64,000 nucleotides of DNA, taken from contig NZ_CP036264.1 of assembly GCF_008035925.1 (NCBI RefSeq), forward strand, positions 6,915,641-6,979,640. Reading direction: 5' to 3'. Position 1 is the stretch's first letter. Each line of letters begins with the position of its first letter. The DNA comes from Stieleria maiorica. Its GTDB lineage: Bacteria > Planctomycetota > Planctomycetia > Pirellulales > Pirellulaceae. The translations under genes were made by a program, and so were the position numbers. The notes under the pieces were generated by a model, which was given only the letters and a program-made list of their open reading frames with translations, did not search any database and had not been told where the DNA came from. Of this stretch, positions 15,904 through 24,648 are shown piece after piece.

Positions 15904-18900
15904 GTTCCCCTCAGCGATTCCAACAGCGGCATTCGGACGACTTTCCAGGCAGCGATCAGCCCCGCCAGCAGCCCGAACAGGACGATCCCCAGCACGACCA
16001 GGATCGGTTCGACGACCGGTGGCGCCACCCCGCCGGAAAACGCATGTGGCAGCACCGCAACCACGGCACAGACGACACCGCAGCCGATTCCGATCAACAG
16101 CAACGACGCGGTTTCGCCCATCACCATCGCCGCCAATCGGACTTGGGTGAAACCGATCGCACGCATCACCGCGAGTTCGTTGCGGCGTTCGAGCACGTTT
16201 CGCAGTTGCGCGATCGCCAACCCGACCGTCCCCAACAGCAACCCCAGTCCGCCCAGGCTTTGGAAGGTCCGCAAGTACGTGTTCTGCACCGCCATCATGC
16301 CGCTGAGGACCTGGCCGGCGTCGGAGGCGTCGAAGCCGACGTCACCCAAACGGTTTTCCAAAGCCGAGGCAACCTTGTCGGCCGGCTGGTCGTCGCTGCG
16401 GATCAACACGTATCGATAGCCGCTGATCTGGGGAAAGGCGGATTGGAAATTCGATTCGCCGATGATCAACCGACCTTGCAGCAGGGAATTCTCCAGCAAT
16501 CCGACGACCTCGAAGTGAATCGTGTGGGTGTCATAGACGAACGCTTTTCGCTCGCCGATCCCCTTGATCATCTGCAAACTCCACATCGCCGTGTTCTGAT
16601 CGACGATCATCGGAATCGGGTCGTCTTCACTGCCGCTCGCCCGCCGGCTGAGCAAGGACCATGCCGTCTGCCCCGCGGTTTCCGATGTAGCCGATGCGTA
16701 AAAGCGGAATTTGCCCAGCGATTCGGCCGACCGCTCGGGGACGCCCAGCACCGTCGGTTCGGTGGCCTGGTACAGATTGTTGCAACTGGCGTCCTGTCCG
16801 CTGCGGACGCGCATGGAAACGATGGTGGCCGACGAGACGAGTGGTGCATCGCTCCCCAGCAATCCCGTCTGGACGACCGGATCGGTCAAATCTTCGTACA
16901 GGGGCTGGGCCGTTTCGGCGACCAGATCAAACCCGCCGGTGCCTTCGTCGGACGGTTGCAATCGAAACGCGGTGATCGCGACGATCAAAAACGATGCGGT
17001 CGCCATCAATCCGATCGTCAGCGTGCTGCGCAGCGGCGACCGGGTCGAATTGCTGCGGGCCAATCGCCCGAGCGAATAGCCCGCCGCGGAGTCACCGTGC
17101 CGTTTGGATTTCCGCAGCGAGTCGTAAATGAGCATCAAGACGGCGATCAACAACAGCATCCCGCCGCCGACAAACCCTCCGGCGGCCGTCTGACCGCCCG
17201 ACATCGCACCGCCAACGCCTGCGCCGATTGCCATCACGATCATCACCATCGACACGCGCCACGGCCACGCGCTGACGCGGACTCCCGGGCGGACCTGATC
17301 GGAGGACTCTCCGCCTCGAAGCAATGTGACGGCTTGATGCTGCAACATCCAACGCAACGTCCACCACAACGTCCCGGCCCCGATCAACAGTCCGATCACC
17401 CCGCCCCCGACCAGACTTTCGAGCGTCCAGTGAAACGTCAAAAATGGGACGGTGACGGCGCCGACCCAATAGGTCCGCAACGCCGCCAAAACCACGTGGG
17501 CATACGCGATGCCACCGGCCACGCCCAGCATCACACCGACGATCGCGATCACGACGCCTTCACCCAGAAAGAACCGCGAAACCTGCTTGCGTTCCAATCC
17601 GATCGCCATCAACGTTCCCAGCTCACGCGCCCGGCGGGCCAAGCCCAACCGAAACAGCATCGCGATCAGCATCACGGCGGAAAAGATGACGAAGAAACTG
17701 AGCGCCAAGAACAATCCGTCGAACGGCGTGGTGCCCTTGGATGCGGCCAACTGGTCGCTGCGAATCGGACGCGGATGCCAGCCGAGTTCGGGGAGGACGC
17801 CTGCGAGTGACTCGACCAGTGTCGATTGCAGCGTTTCAACATCCGGGGCGACCGCCGGATCGATTCGCAATCCCGTCGTCTCGCCGAACCGACTGCCGAA
17901 CAAACGTCGTCCATCGGCCAGCGGGATGAAGGCTTTGGGAGTCAATCGGTGGTTCTTCCAGTAATCATCATCCGCCGCCGGCACCTCGCGTGTCAGCTCG
18001 AACGGCGTGTCCCAGTCGCTCATCGAATCCTGGTCGGTCACGCCGGGCACCGTCGGCGTCAAATTCGGATCGTTGTAGCGCGTCGGCGGGGTGTCAAACA
18101 CGGCCGGGCGACTGCGGAAGTAACGCCGGGACGGCTCGGTGATCGGCACCACGCCCGTTACGACGGCCTGGAACGTGTGTTCGATTTCCTTGCCGTTTTC
18201 AACCTCGGGTTCGAAGTAGGCGATTTGCAATCGCGCCCCCACGTCGACCCCCAGTCGCCGGGCGGTCCAGGAGTTCAGTACCATCGGGACGACGTCAGCA
18301 GGCGGATCGGTCTGGCCAAAGTCCAGCGGCAATTCGGGCGATGAATCCATCGCCGTGATCGTGCTGTAGGTCACCGTCGACACAACATCGTCGCCGGCGG
18401 CATCGCCGGGATCGTCAAGACGCTCGATCGCGTTGGCCAAGTAGGTCATCGCCAGGGTCACCGAATCGGTCGGCAGGGCCGCGGTGATCGTGTCAACCGC
18501 GGTGTCATCGAGCAACAACCGATCGCTGGTGACGCTGTAATAATCGAAGACCGTTTTGCCCTCGAAGGTCTTGGTGACGCGCTCGAGTTGCAGCCCCAGA
18601 TCGGACAGGTTCACGCGGAGGTTTTGGGGATCGATCGACGCCGTCGACAGCGCCACGTTTGCCTGGCCGGCCCGTTCCAACACGTCGCCGATCAAGTCGC
18701 GCGATAGAAAAACGTTTTTGGGCGTGGCTTGGGCCGGGGAGAGTGAGAATCTGGCCAGACCGCGATCGGGCAGGACGTCGACGACTTTCAATCGCGGAAT
18801 CCCTTCGGTCTGGACGTCGCGTCGTCCGAGCGGGCTGTCCGCCGGAACCGCTTGTTCGACCGGCAACCGCACCGTGACTTGGTCACCGACCTGGACCCCC

Positions 18901-19370
18901 AACTCGGCGGCCAGCCCTTCGGTCAAGACGATCGAATCTTCGCCCGGCGGAATCGTCGGCGCGACGCCGGAGACGTCCAATTTCCAGAAGGATTCGTCGC
19001 ACCCGATCGTTTGGACCGCGCCGGCACGACGCGAGTCGGCCGCGCCGACGGTTTCGATGACGGCGCGATCGAACAAGATGATGGTCGCCAATTGGGACGG
19101 ATCCACGCCCAGCGTCGTCGCCGCATCATCGGCGGAAAAGAACCCGCCCGGCGCGACCACCGATTCAATCTTCCCTAATCGCTCGACCGTCAAGCCACGC
19201 AAACTGCCACGCATCGAATCACCGACTAACAACGCGCCGACGATCACCGCGGTGGCGATCGCAACCCCCAACGCGACCGCCAATGAGGTCCGCCAGTTGT
19301 AGCGGACTCCGGAAAGGACCATCGAGCCGGCGCTCATGCGGGCCGGCGTGGCAGGTGGCGAGGGGGACAT
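15900..19370 (-). CDS. Large FtsX-type ABC permease, 1156 aa, two FtsX domains
   Basis: The protein has the layout of DUF214-type permeases: an N-terminal helix (TSLAVALGVAIATAVIVGALLVGDSMRG split over residues 29-56), a periplasmic domain of about 500 residues, and FtsX core helices near 555-680 (GLFLALSFFVIFSAVMLIAM and neighbours). A second set of helices, another periplasmic domain and a final FtsX core (LAVMRAIGFTQVRLAAMVMG) close the chain. Such proteins work with a LolD-like ATPase in lipoprotein or envelope transport. No ATPase gene is adjacent; the nearest is at 12156. The ATG at 19370 is preceded by the tandem-repeat tract. The 3' end is coupled to the lipoate-ligase-like gene. Confidence 0.88.
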   Translation of the reverse strand: MSPSPPATPARMSAGSMVLSGVRYNWRTSLAVALGVAIATAVIVGALLVGDSMRGSLRGLTVERLGKIESVVAPGGFFSADDAATTLGVDPSQLATIILFDRAVIETVGAADSRRAGAVQTIGCDESFWKLDVSGVAPTIPPGEDSIVLTEGLAAELGVQVGDQVTVRLPVEQAVPADSPLGRRDVQTEGIPRLKVVDVLPDRGLARFSLSPAQATPKNVFLSRDLIGDVLERAGQANVALSTASIDPQNLRVNLSDLGLQLERVTKTFEGKTVFDYYSVTSDRLLLDDTAVDTITAALPTDSVTLAMTYLANAIERLDDPGDAAGDDVVSTVTYSTITAMDSSPELPLDFGQTDPPADVVPMVLNSWTARRLGVDVGARLQIAYFEPEVENGKEIEHTFQAVVTGVVPITEPSRRYFRSRPAVFDTPPTRYNDPNLTPTVPGVTDQDSMSDWDTPFELTREVPAADDDYWKNHRLTPKAFIPLADGRRLFGSRFGETTGLRIDPAVAPDVETLQSTLVESLAGVLPELGWHPRPIRSDQLAASKGTTPFDGLFLALSFFVIFSAVMLIAMLFRLGLARRARELGTLMAIGLERKQVSRFFLGEGVVIAIVGVMLGVAGGIAYAHVVLAALRTYWVGAVTVPFLTFHWTLESLVGGGVIGLLIGAGTLWWTLRWMLQHQAVTLLRGGESSDQVRPGVRVSAWPWRVSMVMIVMAIGAGVGGAMSGGQTAAGGFVGGGMLLLIAVLMLIYDSLRKSKRHGDSAAGYSLGRLARSNSTRSPLRSTLTIGLMATASFLIVAITAFRLQPSDEGTGGFDLVAETAQPLYEDLTDPVVQTGLLGSDAPLVSSATIVSMRVRSGQDASCNNLYQATEPTVLGVPERSAESLGKFRFYASATSETAGQTAWSLLSRRASGSEDDPIPMIVDQNTAMWSLQMIKGIGERKAFVYDTHTIHFEVVGLLENSLLQGRLIIGESNFQSAFPQISGYRYVLIRSDDQPADKVASALENRLGDVGFDASDAGQVLSGMMAVQNTYLRTFQSLGGLGLLLGTVGLAIAQLRNVLERRNELAVMRAIGFTQVRLAAMVMGETASLLLIGIGCGVVCAVVAVLPHAFSGGVAPPVVEPILVVLGIVLFGLLAGLIAAWKVVRMPLLESLRGT

Positions 19371-19549
19371 CGCAGGCTTGGTGGGTGTCGGGGAAATCCA
19401 AACGTGTCATTCAGACGGATTGTCCGCCAAGGAAGACGATGACGCAACGCGGGAGGGAAGTGGGGGGAGGAGATGGGAGGAGAGGACAGAAAAATGGGGG
19501 GCAGAAAAATAGATGTGGGAAAAAGGGAGACAAGAAAATGGGTGACAAG

Positions 19550-19709
19550 AAAAACCAAGAACCAAGAACCAAGAACCAAGAACCAAGAACCAAGAACCAA
19601 GAACCAAGAACCAAGAACCAAGAACCAAGAACCAAGAACCAAGAACCAAGAACCAAGAACCAAGAACCAAGAACCAAGAACCAAGAACCAAGAACCAAGA
19701 ACCAAGAAC
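19550..19709 (+). repeat. (AACCAAG)n tandem heptanucleotide repeat
   Basis: About 22-23 uninterrupted copies of a 7-bp unit (AACCAAG, written AAGAACC in another register) are present with almost no divergence. The 7-bp period shifts the frame at each copy, so every frame on both strands reads a repetitive peptide (NQEPRTK on plus, LGSWFLV on minus). The near-perfect homogeneity indicates recent expansion, so copy number probably varies between strains. Confidence 0.97.
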
Positions 19710-19737
19710 TTGAAACTTGAAACTTGAAACTTGAAAC
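19706..19737 (+). repeat. (AACTTGAA)n octanucleotide repeat
   Basis: About four copies of an 8-bp unit (GAAACTTG register) follow directly on the heptanucleotide tract and end three to four bases from the stop codon of the HlyD-like gene on the minus strand. Confidence 0.9.
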
Positions 19738-19740
19738 CCG

Positions 19741-20634
19741 TTACTCCACCACCAACCTACCCGGCGTTCCGGATCCGACCCGGCCGTCGGGGTTGTCGAC
19801 GGTTGCCCACAGTCGGACTTGGCCGGTGACGGGATGGAGTTCTCGTGAGACGAAGGAGATGCGACCGGTCAGGCTTTCGTCCTCGCTCGCTCCGGCGGGA
19901 GTGAAGCGGACGTTGCGACCGATCAGTTGGGGACCGTGCTTGCGGCCGTCGATGAAGCCTTCGACACGGAGCGGGTCCAGGGAGATGACGCGGACGAGTT
20001 TTGCGCCGGCTTCGACCCATTGGCCCGGTTGGACATCGACTTCCGCGACCGTGCCTTCGACGCGGGACGCCACGCTGTGTTGATCCAGCCGGGTCTGGGC
20101 GATCGAAACGGCCGCCTGCTTTTCGACCGCGGCGGCCGCGGCGATCATCAGGTCGTGGCGAGCTTGTTCGATCGCCAACGCCGCTTGGTCGACTTTCAAA
20201 CGGATTTCCTCCAGCTCAAAGTCGCTGACTGCCCCGGCATAGGTTTCGTTGGCCAATCGGCTTTGCTTCATCTCATGCTCACGAACCTGCAAGGTCCGCT
20301 GGGCGAAGCGCAAGTTGACGTCATTGTCGCTTTCCAGACGTGCGGCGTCCAAGCCGGCTCGGGCGGAGACCAGTTCCTTTTCCGCAAGATCGTTTTCGAG
20401 TGTGACGAGTGATGTGTCGGCTTGCACGCGATCGCCTTCTTGCACTTCGACTGCGGAAACCACGCCGGACACCGGTGTGGCAATGAACACGTTCTGGATC
20501 AATGAGGTTTGAGCTTCCTCGATGACGAGCGCGTCCGAAGGCGATGCGTCGGCCTGGGCCGTCACCTGCTGACCGGAGGACAGCGATAACAGGGCGAACG
20601 TGAGACCGGCGAGTACGAGATTCGTCTTTGGCAT
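19741..20634 (-). CDS. HlyD-family periplasmic adaptor (membrane-fusion protein), short
   Basis: The 297-aa protein begins MPKTNLVLAGLTFALLSLSS, a signal peptide ending near TAQA. The mature part has a first lipoyl half (FIATPVSGVVSAVEVQEGDR), a helical hairpin of about 100 residues (rich in LDAARLESDNDVNLRFAQR), a second lipoyl half (VASRVEGTVAEVDVQPGQWV) and a beta-barrel ending GRVGSGTPGRLVVE. It lacks the membrane-proximal domain of longer adaptors. The ATG at 20634 is chosen because the upstream open frame is non-coding in character. It lies upstream of the 1156-aa permease across the tandem repeat, so it could be its adaptor (inference). Confidence 0.87.
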   Translation of the reverse strand: MPKTNLVLAGLTFALLSLSSGQQVTAQADASPSDALVIEEAQTSLIQNVFIATPVSGVVSAVEVQEGDRVQADTSLVTLENDLAEKELVSARAGLDAARLESDNDVNLRFAQRTLQVREHEMKQSRLANETYAGAVSDFELEEIRLKVDQAALAIEQARHDLMIAAAAAVEKQAAVSIAQTRLDQHSVASRVEGTVAEVDVQPGQWVEAGAKLVRVISLDPLRVEGFIDGRKHGPQLIGRNVRFTPAGASEDESLTGRISFVSRELHPVTGQVRLWATVDNPDGRVGSGTPGRLVVE

Positions 20635-21112
20635 GGGAGCACGTCGTGGCGACGGGAGAAAGTTCGGGGCGGAACGCGTCAGGTCACCATCGCGGGTGTG
20701 ACACGGAAAAACAACGTATTTGGGCGAAACCGAGATACAAGCGACGACAGCGACGCAAGTCATTCCGGCGGCAAACGATCGAATCGATTGTGACGGATGA
20801 TGCGATTGTGCCGGTTCGCATCCGCCGAATTCGAACGGGCCTCGCACCAGCGGATACGATGTGTGAACAATCACGTTGGAGTGATCGCACGGCACGTTGA
20901 AGTGATCGCGCGGATCGAGCACGAGGTTTACGAGAGCACGACGATGGCCCTGGAAGACAAGTTAACAGCACGAACCCTTTCAATCCGAGACGGATCAGCG
21001 ATTGCGTTGGGCCGGTGAGCATGAAGCTCCCTCGGTTCGTGCGCGGATTCGGCAAGTGCTCGGAAAAAAACGCGGTTGAAACAAATCGCACGGGCACCAA
21101 GGGACGCGGCGG
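20635..21112. other. 478-bp intergenic region with a 21-bp tandem direct repeat
   Basis: No ORF here is convincing. The gap separates the histidine kinase stop (21113) from the HlyD-like gene start (20634), both on the minus strand, so it should contain the HlyD promoter. The only notable structure is the pair of 21-bp units at 20872-20913. Confidence 0.55.
20872..20913. repeat. Two adjacent 21-bp direct repeats, candidate operator
   Basis: CACGTTGGAGTGATCGCACGG (21 bases as two parts CACGTTGGAG and TGATCGCACGG) is followed at once by a copy differing at two positions (CACGTTGAAG, TGATCGCGCGG). A 21-bp period equals two helical turns, so two protein copies could bind on one face of the DNA. 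It lies about 240 bp upstream of the HlyD-like start. Regulatory function is inferred only from geometry. Confidence 0.5.
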
Positions 21113-21838
21113 TCAGGAGATTCTCTTGAGCACCGGGAACTCCAGCGTGAATTTGGTGCCCCGGCCGACTTCGCTTTGCACGCTGATGCGGCCGCCGTGG
21201 GCCTCGATGATTTTTCGCGCCGTCGGCAACCCCAGCCCGCTGCCGCCTTCCTTGGTGGTGTAAAACGGCTGGAACATGTGCATGATGGTGTTGTTGTCCA
21301 CACCGCGACCGCTGTCGATCAAATCCAACGCGACGCTGGATTGCGTGCTGTAGGTGCGTGCGAGCAGTTGGCCGCCACGCCCGGTCGCTTCGAGCGCATT
21401 TTTGACCAGATTCATCAGTGCCGCCTGCAGCGAGTCGCTGTGCAGGGCGATCGACGGCAGATCGTTGTCCAGGTAGCGTTTGATCTCGATTCCCCGCTTG
21501 GCCGCCTCGGCTTTGTAAGCACGCAGCACTGCGTCGACTTGGTCGTTCAGCGACCCGGAAACCAGATCGATGTCCCGGAGCCGGGCATAACGCAAGAAAT
21601 CTCGTAGCAATCCCTGCATCCGCTCGCACTGTTCGCGCACGATATTGACGCGTTCGATCGACCGCCGGCTCTGTGGTGAATTCCACTCGACCAGGTCTTC
21701 GCTAAGCAGATCGATGTTCATGTGGATCACCGACAACGGGTTTTTGATCTCGTGCGCGAGCGATCCGGCGAGTTCGGCGAGCTCCTCGTACTGGGCCCGC
21801 AGTTCGTCGATCGGGGAGGTTTTCTCGTTGGCGGTCAT
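21113..21838 (-). CDS. Soluble sensor histidine kinase (HisKA + HATPase_c), no input domain
   Basis: The 241-aa cytoplasmic protein is an autophosphorylating kinase core. The phosphoacceptor is in SLAHEIKNPLSVIH (His29). The ATPase domain shows N-box NLVKNALEAT, G1 DSGRGVDNN, F-box MFQPFYTTKEGGSG and G2 GLGLPTARKIIEAHGGR. There is no membrane helix or PAS/GAF domain: only about 20 residues precede the H-box (DELRAQYEELAELAGS, probably coiled coil). It must therefore take its signal from another protein. No response regulator is next to it. The downstream HlyD-like gene, 478 bp away on the same strand, may or may not be a target. Confidence 0.93.
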   Translation of the reverse strand: MTANEKTSPIDELRAQYEELAELAGSLAHEIKNPLSVIHMNIDLLSEDLVEWNSPQSRRSIERVNIVREQCERMQGLLRDFLRYARLRDIDLVSGSLNDQVDAVLRAYKAEAAKRGIEIKRYLDNDLPSIALHSDSLQAALMNLVKNALEATGRGGQLLARTYSTQSSVALDLIDSGRGVDNNTIMHMFQPFYTTKEGGSGLGLPTARKIIEAHGGRISVQSEVGRGTKFTLEFPVLKRIS

Positions 21839-21995
21839 TGCTGGCGGCTGGGGGCGAGGTCAATCGATGGGGGCGAAGCGTGGCGACCATCGTCGGTGTC
21901 CGTTACGATTGTAACGGCGGTCCCACTGCCAGATAGTCGGCGATCGATTTGCTCTGCCGTTTCCCGTGCAGTGAAAGACTTGGTGCTTTGAAAGA

Positions 21996-22589
21996 ATGAT
22001 GCACGACTCTGATGGTGAATCGCCCCCGCTGAACCCCTTCGCCCCGACGTCTCATCTCGGTTCGGAGGCCCTTGATCAAGCGGGGCTGAATTCCCAAACC
22101 TTCTCGGCCCGGCGGATCATCGTCTCGGTGATCGGTGCGGTGACGATTTCCGGGGGGCTGTTCGCCGTGTTGCTCTCGACGATCGTCGTGGGAACCATCA
22201 CGCTCTCGCGCGGCCTGAGGGACATTGATGATGACGCCGGATTGTTTTTTGCTTACGCGATTCCCCTCTCCATTCTGGGCGGGGTGATTGCCGCCGGGCT
22301 GGTTTCGATCGTTCTGGTTCCGCTGTGTTTTTTGCTGCGGAACAGTCTGGCCGCCTTGCAGGATCAGTCCTGGGACCGCGGGTCGGTCTTCATGTTCGGC
22401 AGAATCTGCGGGTTTTTAAGCGGTCTGGTCGCCGCCGTGTTCCTCGGCGGGTTTGGCCTGACGGGCGCAGTGGCGGGGCTGATTCCCGGTGGATTCAGTG
22501 CGGTGGTGACCCCGCTGTTGCTGTGGCGCGTGTTTCGCGATCCGCCGCGGCCCGATGGGCGTGGATCTGAACCCCATCTGAACATTTGA
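21996..22589 (+). CDS. Hypothetical membrane protein, four transmembrane helices
   Basis: No family is recognised. The 197-aa protein has a polar N-terminus (residues 1-40, rich in Ser/Pro), then hydrophobic segments at about 42-68 (IIVSVIGAVTISGGLFAVLL), 82-108, 138-160 and 155-178, and an Arg/Pro-rich cytoplasmic tail. Two ATGs lie in tandem at 21996 and 21999. It is divergent from the histidine kinase gene (158 bp apart), so they may share a control region, but no operator is evident. Confidence 0.65.
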   Translation: MMHDSDGESPPLNPFAPTSHLGSEALDQAGLNSQTFSARRIIVSVIGAVTISGGLFAVLLSTIVVGTITLSRGLRDIDDDAGLFFAYAIPLSILGGVIAAGLVSIVLVPLCFLLRNSLAALQDQSWDRGSVFMFGRICGFLSGLVAAVFLGGFGLTGAVAGLIPGGFSAVVTPLLLWRVFRDPPRPDGRGSEPHLNI

Positions 22590-22675
22590 GGTCTGAGCGA
22601 TTATTGTTTCTGTTCGTCATCTCGCAATCGCTTCGGCCGCGTACCGCTGAGTTAAGCGTTGTTTTCCTCAGGTAT

Positions 22676-22755
22676 GGGCCCGTAGGCTAGCGCCAAACGG
22701 CTGATATTCGTTTGACATCAGCCGGATTGCGCCAGCGCGAGCGGCCTTTTCGCTG
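22676..22755. repeat. Family A-related palindromic fragments
   Basis: GGGCCCGTAGGCTAGCGCCA at 22676-22695 continues to AAACGGCTGAT and matches the inner arm of family A. A second half-element, ATCAGCCGGATTGCGCCAGC, begins at 22718 in the opposite sense, so CGGCTGAT and ATCAGCCG form an 8-bp inverted pair. The terminal GGCCTGTTGATTT ends are absent. It lies in the leader region of the SLC13-type gene. Confidence 0.65.
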
Positions 22756-22820
22756 AGCTTAGCGATGCAGTATGTCGTTTTGTCCCGCACCTCCGTCTCA
22801 CCCTCTAGTTCCACCGATCC

Positions 22821-24626
22821 ATGATCTGGGAAGCCTGGTTATCGCTCGCCGTCTCGCTCGGATTGTTGGCCAGTTTGGCGACGCGGGTCGCGTCGACGGA
22901 CCTGTTGGCGCTGGCGTATCTGGCCATCTTGGTGATCGTCCAAGATTTGACGGGCACGCCCAATTTGCCCAGCCCGGCCGAAGCGGTCGCGGGGTTCAGC
23001 AACCAGGGGTTGTTGACGATCGGTCTGTTGTTTGCCGTCGTCGCGGGGTTGGAAATGACCGGGGGGACGAAATTGGCGACCGGCTGGTTCCTGGATCGGG
23101 CAAAAACCTTTCGCTCGGCGCAGGCGAGGATCTTGGTGCCCGTCGCAATCGGCAGCGGGTTTCTGAACAACACGCCGGTCGTCGCGGCGCTGATGCCGAT
23201 CGTCGACGACGTCTGCAAACGATTGGGGGCCAGCGCCAGCCGATTGCTGTTGCCACTTTCTTACGCGGCGATCCTGGGCGGGATGTGCACGGTGATGGGA
23301 ACGAGCACCAATTTGATCGTGCGTGAGGAGTTTCAAGCCAACTATGGCGGCGAGATCACTTTCTTTGCCCCCGCCGTGGTCGGGGTCCCGGCGTCCGTTT
23401 TCGGCGTCGCCTACATGATTCTGTTCTCGACCAAGCTGATCCCCGAGCGGAAGGCGGCGGTCAGTGTCAGCGACGACCCGAAACAGTACACGGTCGAAAT
23501 GTTGGTCGATCCCCACGGTCCGCTGGTCGGGAAATCGATTCAAGACGCGGGGCTGCGAAGTCTGCCGGGGTTGTACGTTGCCGAAATCCAACGCGGCGAC
23601 ACGGTCATTCCGGCCAAGCCGATCGAACGGTTGCAAGGGGATGACGCGTTGATTCTGGTCGGGGCACTCGAGTCGGTGGTCGATCTGAGAAAGATCCGCG
23701 GTTTACTGACGCCCGACGACCAGGGCCGCAAGTTGGAAGTGCCCGCTTGGCGTCGGACGTTGATCGAAGCGGTCGTCAGCCCGCGATGCACGCTGTTGGG
23801 CAAGACGATCCGCGAAGGTCGTTTTCGCAGCAACTATAACGCCGCCGTCGTGGCGGTCGCGCGCGGCGATCGTCGGTTGACGGGCAAGATCGGTGACGTG
23901 ACGTTGGAAACCGGTGACGTGCTGTTATTGGAAGCTTCGCCGTCGTTTCTGCACCGCGCCAAAGAACTCCGTGATTTTTATCTGGTCAGCCGGGTCGGTT
24001 CGGACGTCGTCCGCAGGCACGAGCGGGCGTGGTACGCGATCGTGATCATGGTGGTGATGGTGTTGATCGCCGCGCTGAAGATCGCATCGATTCTGACCGC
24101 GGCGATGGCCGCGGCGATCGCCATGATCCTGTTTCGATGCTGCACGTCCAGCGAAGCCCGCCGCTCGGTGGACTGGAGCATCCTGATCGTGATCGGGGCG
24201 ACGATCGGGATCGGCAGTTCGTTGGAAACCAGCGGTGCCGCCCAGGCGATCGCGACGGAGATGATCCGCTTGGCCGGCGGAAACCCCTGGATCAGTCTGG
24301 CGCTGGTGTACCTGGCCACGATGCTGTGCACCGAATTGATCACCAACACCGCGGCGGGGCTGATCATGTTGACGATCGCCATGGGAGCCGCCGGAACGTT
24401 GGGTGTCAGCGAATTGCCCTTCGTGATCGCCGTGATGATCGCCGCGTCGGCAAGCTTTCTGACCCCGTTCGGCTATCAAACCAACTTGATGGTCTACACC
24501 GTCGGCGGTTATCGCGTCAGTGATTACGTGCGTTTCGGGCTGCCATTGTCCGTGATCGTGTTTGCCGTTTCGATGATCGTGATCCCGATCGTGTTCCCGT
24601 TCGTGGTGCCGCCAGCGGCGCCCTAG
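22821..24626 (+). CDS. SLC13/DASS-type anion carrier with two RCK_C (TrkA-C) domains
   Basis: The 601-aa inner-membrane carrier probably moves sulfate, a dicarboxylate or another divalent anion with Na+ or H+. The N-terminal half has IGSGFLNNTPVVAALMPIV and MGTSTNLIV, and the C-terminal half has ELITNTAAGLIMLTIAM and TPFGYQTNLMVYTVGGY. These repeated T-N-x-x-A/T-T motifs in re-entrant hairpins are family hallmarks. Between the halves lie two cytoplasmic RCK_C domains at about 215-290 and 310-390 (LVGKSIQDAGLRSLPGLYVA; LLGKTIREGRFRSNYNAAVV). This is the YfbS/SAC1-like architecture. The start is the ATG at 22821. It lies 22 bases upstream of the GNAT gene, probably in an operon with it. Confidence 0.92.
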   Translation: MIWEAWLSLAVSLGLLASLATRVASTDLLALAYLAILVIVQDLTGTPNLPSPAEAVAGFSNQGLLTIGLLFAVVAGLEMTGGTKLATGWFLDRAKTFRSAQARILVPVAIGSGFLNNTPVVAALMPIVDDVCKRLGASASRLLLPLSYAAILGGMCTVMGTSTNLIVREEFQANYGGEITFFAPAVVGVPASVFGVAYMILFSTKLIPERKAAVSVSDDPKQYTVEMLVDPHGPLVGKSIQDAGLRSLPGLYVAEIQRGDTVIPAKPIERLQGDDALILVGALESVVDLRKIRGLLTPDDQGRKLEVPAWRRTLIEAVVSPRCTLLGKTIREGRFRSNYNAAVVAVARGDRRLTGKIGDVTLETGDVLLLEASPSFLHRAKELRDFYLVSRVGSDVVRRHERAWYAIVIMVVMVLIAALKIASILTAAMAAAIAMILFRCCTSSEARRSVDWSILIVIGATIGIGSSLETSGAAQAIATEMIRLAGGNPWISLALVYLATMLCTELITNTAAGLIMLTIAMGAAGTLGVSELPFVIAVMIAASASFLTPFGYQTNLMVYTVGGYRVSDYVRFGLPLSVIVFAVSMIVIPIVFPFVVPPAAP

Positions 24627-24648
24627 CGATTCACAAGAGGAGTGACAG

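Larger units (their letters stand above)
19371..19740. other. Intergenic region dominated by simple tandem repeats
   Basis: The 370-bp gap between the HlyD-like gene (stop at 19741) and the FtsX permease (start 19370) holds a purine-rich plus-strand stretch (19450-19550, GGGAGG and GGGAGAC-like runs) followed by the tandem tract at 19550-19738. No coding sequence is supported; every reading frame through the tract is open simply because the unit contains no stop. Confidence 0.75.

Noticed and set aside
15235..17810. Long plus-strand ORFs of 394 and 588 aa
   Set aside because: They lie antisense to the well-supported lipoate-ligase-like and FtsX permease genes and have biased, Gln/Arg/His-rich composition caused by GC-rich codon structure.
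19334..19727. ORFs on both strands through the AACCAAG tract (LGSWFLV and NQEPRTK repeats)
   Set aside because: The 7-bp unit contains no stop in any frame, so openness is automatic; no start region or domain supports coding.
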